Shown piece by piece: positions 6,031 through 9,727 of a stretch of 9,727 nucleotides of DNA (the first letter of the stretch is position 1; each line of letters starts with the position of its first letter). The DNA is from Cyanothece sp. UBA12306 (GTDB lineage Bacteria > Cyanobacteriota > Cyanobacteriia > Cyanobacteriales > Microcystaceae). The notes under the pieces are model-generated. The model made no database searches, had not been told where the DNA came from, and saw nothing but the letters and a program-made list of their open reading frames with translations. Where the stretch lies: NCBI GenBank assembly GCA_003448685.1, contig DLXW01000140.1:1-9727 (forward strand), in the 5' to 3' direction. The position numbers were made by a program, and so were the translations under genes.

Positions 6031-6762
6031 ATGCTTTTTCATCCTGCTAACCTAATCTATTGGATGCTTTTGGGGATCGGCGTAATTTTCTTTATGCTGA
6101 TCATTGTTTCTGGTGGGGGAGATGAAGGTGGAGATCTTGACACTGATCTCGATGTCGATAGTGGTGTCTTAGAATTTGATGCTGATGTTAACGCTGAAGT
6201 GGAAATAGATACTGGGCAAAGTGGGTTTAATCCTTGGCAAATTTTAAGCTGGTTTGGAGTAGGAAAGGTTCCTTTAATTATGTTACTAGCTATTGATTTT
6301 AGTACCTGGGGTATGGTAGGGTTGATATTCAATATTATTGTAGGTAGTTTAATAGGAACTATACCCTATCGTCTGCTAGGAATAGGAGGTTTAGTTTTTA
6401 TTACTTCCTTAGGCATTAGTTTAGTAACAGGAAGAATTTTATCCGTTCCTATTGGTCAGATGTTTGCCTCCTTTGGAGAAGATGTTAGTAGTGAACGTTT
6501 TATTGGCTGTATCGGTACAGTGAGTTCTAAAAATATTCCCTACTTAATTGAAGGAAAAATAGGACAAGCTGATGTTTATGATTCATCAGGGAATTTAGTC
6601 ACTATCAGTGTCTGTTTACCCCATTGGGCTAAGGTAATTCCCTATCACAATCAAAGTATTTTGATTATCGAAAAGCATGACCATAATTACATCGCTATTA
6701 CTAAAGATAGCTCCGATGAAGATAAATGGTTAGATCGAGCAATAAATCCTCAAGATTTTTAA
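6031..6762 (+). CDS. YqiJ/NfeD-like inner-membrane protein with OB-fold, flotillin partner
   Basis: The 243-residue protein matches the YqiJ-type relatives of NfeD, membrane proteins encoded beside flotillins and thought to support their assembly. TM1 spans about 8-26. A strongly acidic loop follows (31-60, DLDTDLDVDSG and further D/E-X-D/E alternation). The signature FGVGKVPLIMLL (75-86) begins the second membrane segment (about 80-108), and a third spans about 118-138. Residues about 155-225 form the soluble beta-rich OB-fold (IGCIGTV; GQADVYDSSGNLV; KVIPYHNQSILIIEK), which most likely faces the cytosol. The start is the first ATG; no Shine-Dalgarno is evident, but TM1 begins directly after it as expected. 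The flotillin gene follows after 13 bp, so the two form an operon. The acidic loop could bind divalent cations or basic protein segments, which is inference. Confidence 0.85.
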   Translation: MLFHPANLIYWMLLGIGVIFFMLIIVSGGGDEGGDLDTDLDVDSGVLEFDADVNAEVEIDTGQSGFNPWQILSWFGVGKVPLIMLLAIDFSTWGMVGLIFNIIVGSLIGTIPYRLLGIGGLVFITSLGISLVTGRILSVPIGQMFASFGEDVSSERFIGCIGTVSSKNIPYLIEGKIGQADVYDSSGNLVTISVCLPHWAKVIPYHNQSILIIEKHDHNYIAITKDSSDEDKWLDRAINPQDF

Positions 6763-6775
6763 AAAAGGTAACATC

Positions 6776-8779
6776 ATGAATTCTAAACTTGAACTTGAAT
6801 TAATTCAATCATTGCCCAAAATTTCAGTAACAGAGTTGGTTCAAAATAGAAAAGAATCTGGCAAAAAAGAGTTATTATCCCAAGCAATTAGTCCAGGTTC
6901 ACCTCAGTTAGCCCAACTGGGTGGAGCAAGTGGAGGACTACCTTTTATTGGTATTCTTAGTGGTATTGGACTACTGTTATTTTTACTTTTACTCAGTATT
7001 TGGATTTACACTAGATTTTATACAATTGCCCCTAATAATGAAGCTTTAGTGAGAACAGGGGGAATTTTTAAAAAGAGTAAAATGGTCATTTTAAATGGGG
7101 GTTGTATTGTAATTCCAGGGTTTCATGAAGTTACTAGGGTTCCCTTACGTGAGATTTCTATTGATGTGGTTCGTTCAGCTAATTTAGCAGTACGTACCCA
7201 AGATTATTTGCGGGCTAATATGCGGGTAACTTTTTACATTTGTATTGCCCAGGAAGAAAAAGATATTTTAGCCGCAGCAGCGCGATTATCAAAACAGGGC
7301 AAAATTTCTGAAAATGACATCAAAGATGCCATTGAAAAACGGGCAGATGATGCCATTCGTGCCGCAGCTAAAAAGAAAAAAATCGCCGAAATTGACTCCG
7401 ATAAATTAGGCTTTGCTGAAGCAGTTTTAAACCTAATTCAACAAGATCTAAAAAAAGTTGGCTTAACCTTAAATAACATTGCCATCTCAGAAATTGAAGA
7501 AAGTGATACCTATGACGAAAATAACTTTTTTGATGCCCAAGGAGTGCGCCTGAGAACTGAAACTATTCAGCGATCTATCCAACAAAAACGGGAAGTTGAA
7601 CTAGAAACACAAGTAGCTATTGAACAGCGAGAACTAGAAGCAGAAAAGCAAAGTCTTGAAATTGCTAAAGACAAGGAAAATGCTAATTTAACTCAACAAA
7701 AGGATATTGAGTTTTTTAAAGCCCAACAGCAGCGAGAAATTCAAGAAACCAAAGACCAAGAAGTGGCTAAAATAGAGAAAAATAAGATTCTTCAAGAACA
7801 GGGAGTAGAAGAAGAAAGTATTCAGAAAAAGTTAGCTATTCAACAAAAACAAATCGCCGTTGATATTGAATTAGAAGAACGAAATAAACAACTAAAAGTT
7901 GCTCAAACCCTACAAAAACAAGAGGCAGAAGTAGCAGAAATTACCCGCCAAAAAATGATCCAAACCTCTCAACTCCAGGCACAAATCGAAGTTGCTGCTG
8001 TCGAACAAGAATCAAAAATTGCTCAACAACAGGCGGCGATCGCCATTACTAATAAAGAAAGAGAACGATTTGAAACCGAAGCCGAACGCGCCCAAGCCGA
8101 AGCTGCCGTCATCACTGCCCAAGAAGTAGAAAAAGCGGAACGGGAACAAACTTTAGCCCGCATTGCCGCCGAACAAGAAGCAGAGAAAAAACGCATTTCT
8201 GATAATAATGTGGTAGAAATTGATGTTTTCCGCCGCCGTCGCCAAGCAGAAATTGCCCGTCAAGCTGCCGAATTAGAAGCCCAAGCTACTCAAATCCTCG
8301 CTGATGCTAACCGTTATAAAATATTAGCCGAAGCCGAGGCTAAACAAGCTCTGATTGAAGCCGAAAATGCCCTCAGTAATGCCAATCGGACGGCTGACCT
8401 CTTAAAAGCCATCTGGCCTGAATTAGCTGACCAATTGCCAGAAATCATGAAATCCTTAGCCCCTCAACCTGGGGTCTTGGGAGATGCGCGAATTTATGCC
8501 TTTCCTGGCATGAATGGTCATAATGGTAATGGGGATGGCTCATCAAATACAGGAGATATTAACCAGTTATTGTTAACTACCAGTGGTATTTCCTTAATTA
8601 ATTCCTTACTCGATGAAGGAAAGTTAGGGACATTATTAACTCAGGTGAAACAGTTATTAAGTTCTGATGAAGTTATTAAATCTAAAATCACCCCATTAGA
8701 AACGCCCCAAACTCCTAATATTAAGGCTCAAACCCAATCAAATCAAACTTCTCCCAATGTCTCCACCGAAGAAGCTTAA
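6776..8779 (+). CDS. Flotillin, SPFH-domain membrane scaffold (YqiK family)
   Basis: The 667-residue protein is a bacterial flotillin of the YqiK type, which oligomerises into membrane microdomain scaffolds. After a polar 54-residue N-terminus comes one membrane segment (about 55-80). The SPFH/band-7 domain follows (about 82-245), with EALVRTGG (89-96), GGCIVIPGFHEV (108-119) and ENDIKDAIEKRADDAIRAA (179-197). NNFFDAQGVR (249-258) marks the change to a very long Glu/Gln/Ala/Lys-rich coiled coil (about 260-540), the flotillin domain that drives assembly. The C-terminus holds GDARIYAFPG (569-578), a Gly/Asn linker, a hydrophobic helical patch (595-630) and a Pro/Thr/Gln-rich tail. AAGG lies 7 nt before the ATG. 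It is 13 bp behind the YqiJ-like gene and probably regulated with it. The coiled coil contains a HIP1 site. The pre-membrane segment is longer than the roughly ten residues of E. coli YqiK. Confidence 0.94.
   Translation: MNSKLELELIQSLPKISVTELVQNRKESGKKELLSQAISPGSPQLAQLGGASGGLPFIGILSGIGLLLFLLLLSIWIYTRFYTIAPNNEALVRTGGIFKKSKMVILNGGCIVIPGFHEVTRVPLREISIDVVRSANLAVRTQDYLRANMRVTFYICIAQEEKDILAAAARLSKQGKISENDIKDAIEKRADDAIRAAAKKKKIAEIDSDKLGFAEAVLNLIQQDLKKVGLTLNNIAISEIEESDTYDENNFFDAQGVRLRTETIQRSIQQKREVELETQVAIEQRELEAEKQSLEIAKDKENANLTQQKDIEFFKAQQQREIQETKDQEVAKIEKNKILQEQGVEEESIQKKLAIQQKQIAVDIELEERNKQLKVAQTLQKQEAEVAEITRQKMIQTSQLQAQIEVAAVEQESKIAQQQAAIAITNKERERFETEAERAQAEAAVITAQEVEKAEREQTLARIAAEQEAEKKRISDNNVVEIDVFRRRRQAEIARQAAELEAQATQILADANRYKILAEAEAKQALIEAENALSNANRTADLLKAIWPELADQLPEIMKSLAPQPGVLGDARIYAFPGMNGHNGNGDGSSNTGDINQLLLTTSGISLINSLLDEGKLGTLLTQVKQLLSSDEVIKSKITPLETPQTPNIKAQTQSNQTSPNVSTEEA
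8036..8043. repeat. HIP1 octamer
   Basis: GCGATCGC lies in the flotillin coiled-coil coding region, within GGCGATCGCC, encoding AAIAI near residue 421. Confidence 0.85.
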
Positions 8780-8812
8780 ATCAATCCAAATTATCGCCAA
8801 AAAAAGCTTAAA
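8772..8812. repeat. Nonamer repeated at two convergent stop codons
   Basis: AAGCTTAAA occurs at 8772-8780 and 8804-8812. The first contains the flotillin TAA, and the second contains the adhesin stop read on the other strand. Because AAGCTT is its own complement, the copies can also pair as a 6-bp stem with a 26-nt loop, a weak candidate for a shared bidirectional terminator in the 28-bp gap. Confidence 0.3.
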
Positions 8813-9727
8813 CTAGGAAGGTAAACTGAAATACACCGTCATTGAAATCACTGTCACTGATGTTATTTCCATTGCTATCGACAATGCTCGGTAAATCCTC
8901 AAAACCGAAAGTGTTAGCCGCAAATTGGCGTAAATGTTCCGCCCCATCGGGGTTAGCTGCCCCAAAGCTGAAATAAGCAACTTGATGGGTTAAGAAATTC
9001 TCAGCCGTTGCCCCAATATTCTCGGGATTTTCAGCCAAGAAAGCATTAACACCATCTTGCAAAGTTCCGCCCTCGGGGATTAAATCACCGCCATTGGCGA
9101 TAATAAATGGAGCAAATAATTGTCCTCCATTCAACAACACATCACCGAAGTTCTCAGCCGTTGTATTGCTACCTTCTGCACCTTCATCTCCCAATTGCAG
9201 CAGAAAATCGGCTACAATATTGTTCAAAGCAGCTTGTGCGTAACCATTCTCTCCAGGAGCAATCTCCTCTCCCCCCTCATTAAGGACGGCTCCTGTGGCA
9301 TCCATAACTTGATAGAGTCCCACCAAGTTATGGAATAAGGCATCAGTGCGACTTAAAGCTTCCTGATCAGCTTGTGCAGTCACTGGGTCATTATCATCAT
9401 CATCAGGATTGGTCGTATCATAAATTAGACTTCCCTCTCCATTTTCTGAGCCATTGAAGTTAATTGCTCCATCAGTGATGTCAGCATCAGGAATATTGGT
9501 GACATTGATGGCAACATTGGTTATATCAGAGGTATTGCCAGCCGCATCAGAAGCAGTAATTCCCAGGGTGAAGATATTAGGAAGTGTTTCAAAGTCATTG
9601 GCGGCAGTATCTACACCATCAGCAGTTAGACTTAAATTCCCATTGTTATCGATAGCAAAGAAGTTATTTTCATTGCCACTAGCGATGGCATAGGTTGTTA
9701 CTGCCACGTTATCGGTAGCTTCCACTG
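8808..9727 (-). CDS. C-terminal part of a surface or secreted protein: cadherin-like repeat and DUF4114-type domain (partial)
   Basis: Only the last 306 codons or so are inside the window; the frame is open at the right edge and the true start lies beyond it. The visible start-like GTG (9725) is internal. Residues counted from that Val: about 1-77 form a cadherin-like repeat ([47 protein letters not shown]), normally present in tandem and calcium-binding. An acidic NPDDDDNDP segment follows. Residues about 125-303 fit the DUF4114-type C-terminus of large cyanobacterial extracellular proteins: [63 protein letters not shown] and the Asp-rich [11 protein letters not shown]. It lacks an anchor motif and ends in hydrophobic FTFLV, as many type I-secreted proteins do. 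An adhesin or matrix role is inferred. Convergent with flotillin, 28 bp apart. Confidence 0.82.
   Translation of the reverse strand, partial: VEATDNVAVTTYAIASGNENNFFAIDNNGNLSLTADGVDTAANDFETLPNIFTLGITASDAAGNTSDITNVAINVTNIPDADITDGAINFNGSENGEGSLIYDTTNPDDDDNDPVTAQADQEALSRTDALFHNLVGLYQVMDATGAVLNEGGEEIAPGENGYAQAALNNIVADFLLQLGDEGAEGSNTTAENFGDVLLNGGQLFAPFIIANGGDLIPEGGTLQDGVNAFLAENPENIGATAENFLTHQVAYFSFGAANPDGAEHLRQFAANTFGFEDLPSIVDSNGNNISDSDFNDGVFQFTFLV

Noticed and set aside
6057..6332. Minus-strand ORF opposite the YqiJ-like gene
   Set aside because: The Ser/Pro-rich translation is the complement of the acidic Asp codons.
9120..9693. Plus-strand ORFs opposite the surface protein gene
   Set aside because: Shadow frames of a gene with clear cadherin and DUF4114-type motifs.

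Overview
The window reads as chromosomal DNA from a unicellular-type cyanobacterium. The clearest evidence is a ThiO-ThiG fusion gene, an arrangement typical of cyanobacteria, together with four copies of the HIP1 octamer GCGATCGC (3992, 4759, 5619, 8036) and heptamer tandem repeats of the kind cyanobacteria carry between genes. The species cannot be fixed from the sequence alone.

Layout. Positions 1-208 hold a perfect extended -10 box and a possible 32-codon membrane peptide. Next is a Uma2-family PD-(D/E)XK protein gene (209-847, +). It converges on a two-gene minus-strand operon (922-3041): a ParA-type ATPase carrying an N-terminal restriction-nuclease-like domain, followed with an ATGA overlap by a protein with a ParB-like N-terminal segment and a Rho_N/SAP-like C-terminus. 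A heptamer array with an adjoining hairpin (3173-3238) separates this from a minus-strand glutathione S-transferase gene (3239-3796), which lies just behind thiO-thiG (3826-5829). A 201-bp divergent spacer follows, then a plus-strand pair for a YqiJ/NfeD-like membrane protein (6031-6762) and a YqiK-type flotillin (6776-8779). The window ends inside a minus-strand gene for a large surface or secreted protein, of which only the C-terminal 306 codons are present (cadherin-like repeat plus DUF4114-type domain).

How they work together. The YqiJ-like and flotillin proteins very probably form one membrane-scaffold complex. ThiO-ThiG carries two consecutive steps of thiazole synthesis for thiamine, and GST is likely co-transcribed with it without an obvious metabolic link. 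The ParA and ParB-like proteins are translationally coupled and should act together. Their joining of a nuclease fold, a positioning ATPase and a degenerate ParB-like adaptor is the most unusual content here and could be a partition-type, DNA-maintenance or defence module.

The left third (1 to about 3240) looks different from the rest. It is visibly more AT-rich (33% GC in a sampled 60-base line against 50% in thiO-thiG), has no HIP1 site and encodes nuclease-fold proteins. This suggests an accessory insert beside core metabolic genes.
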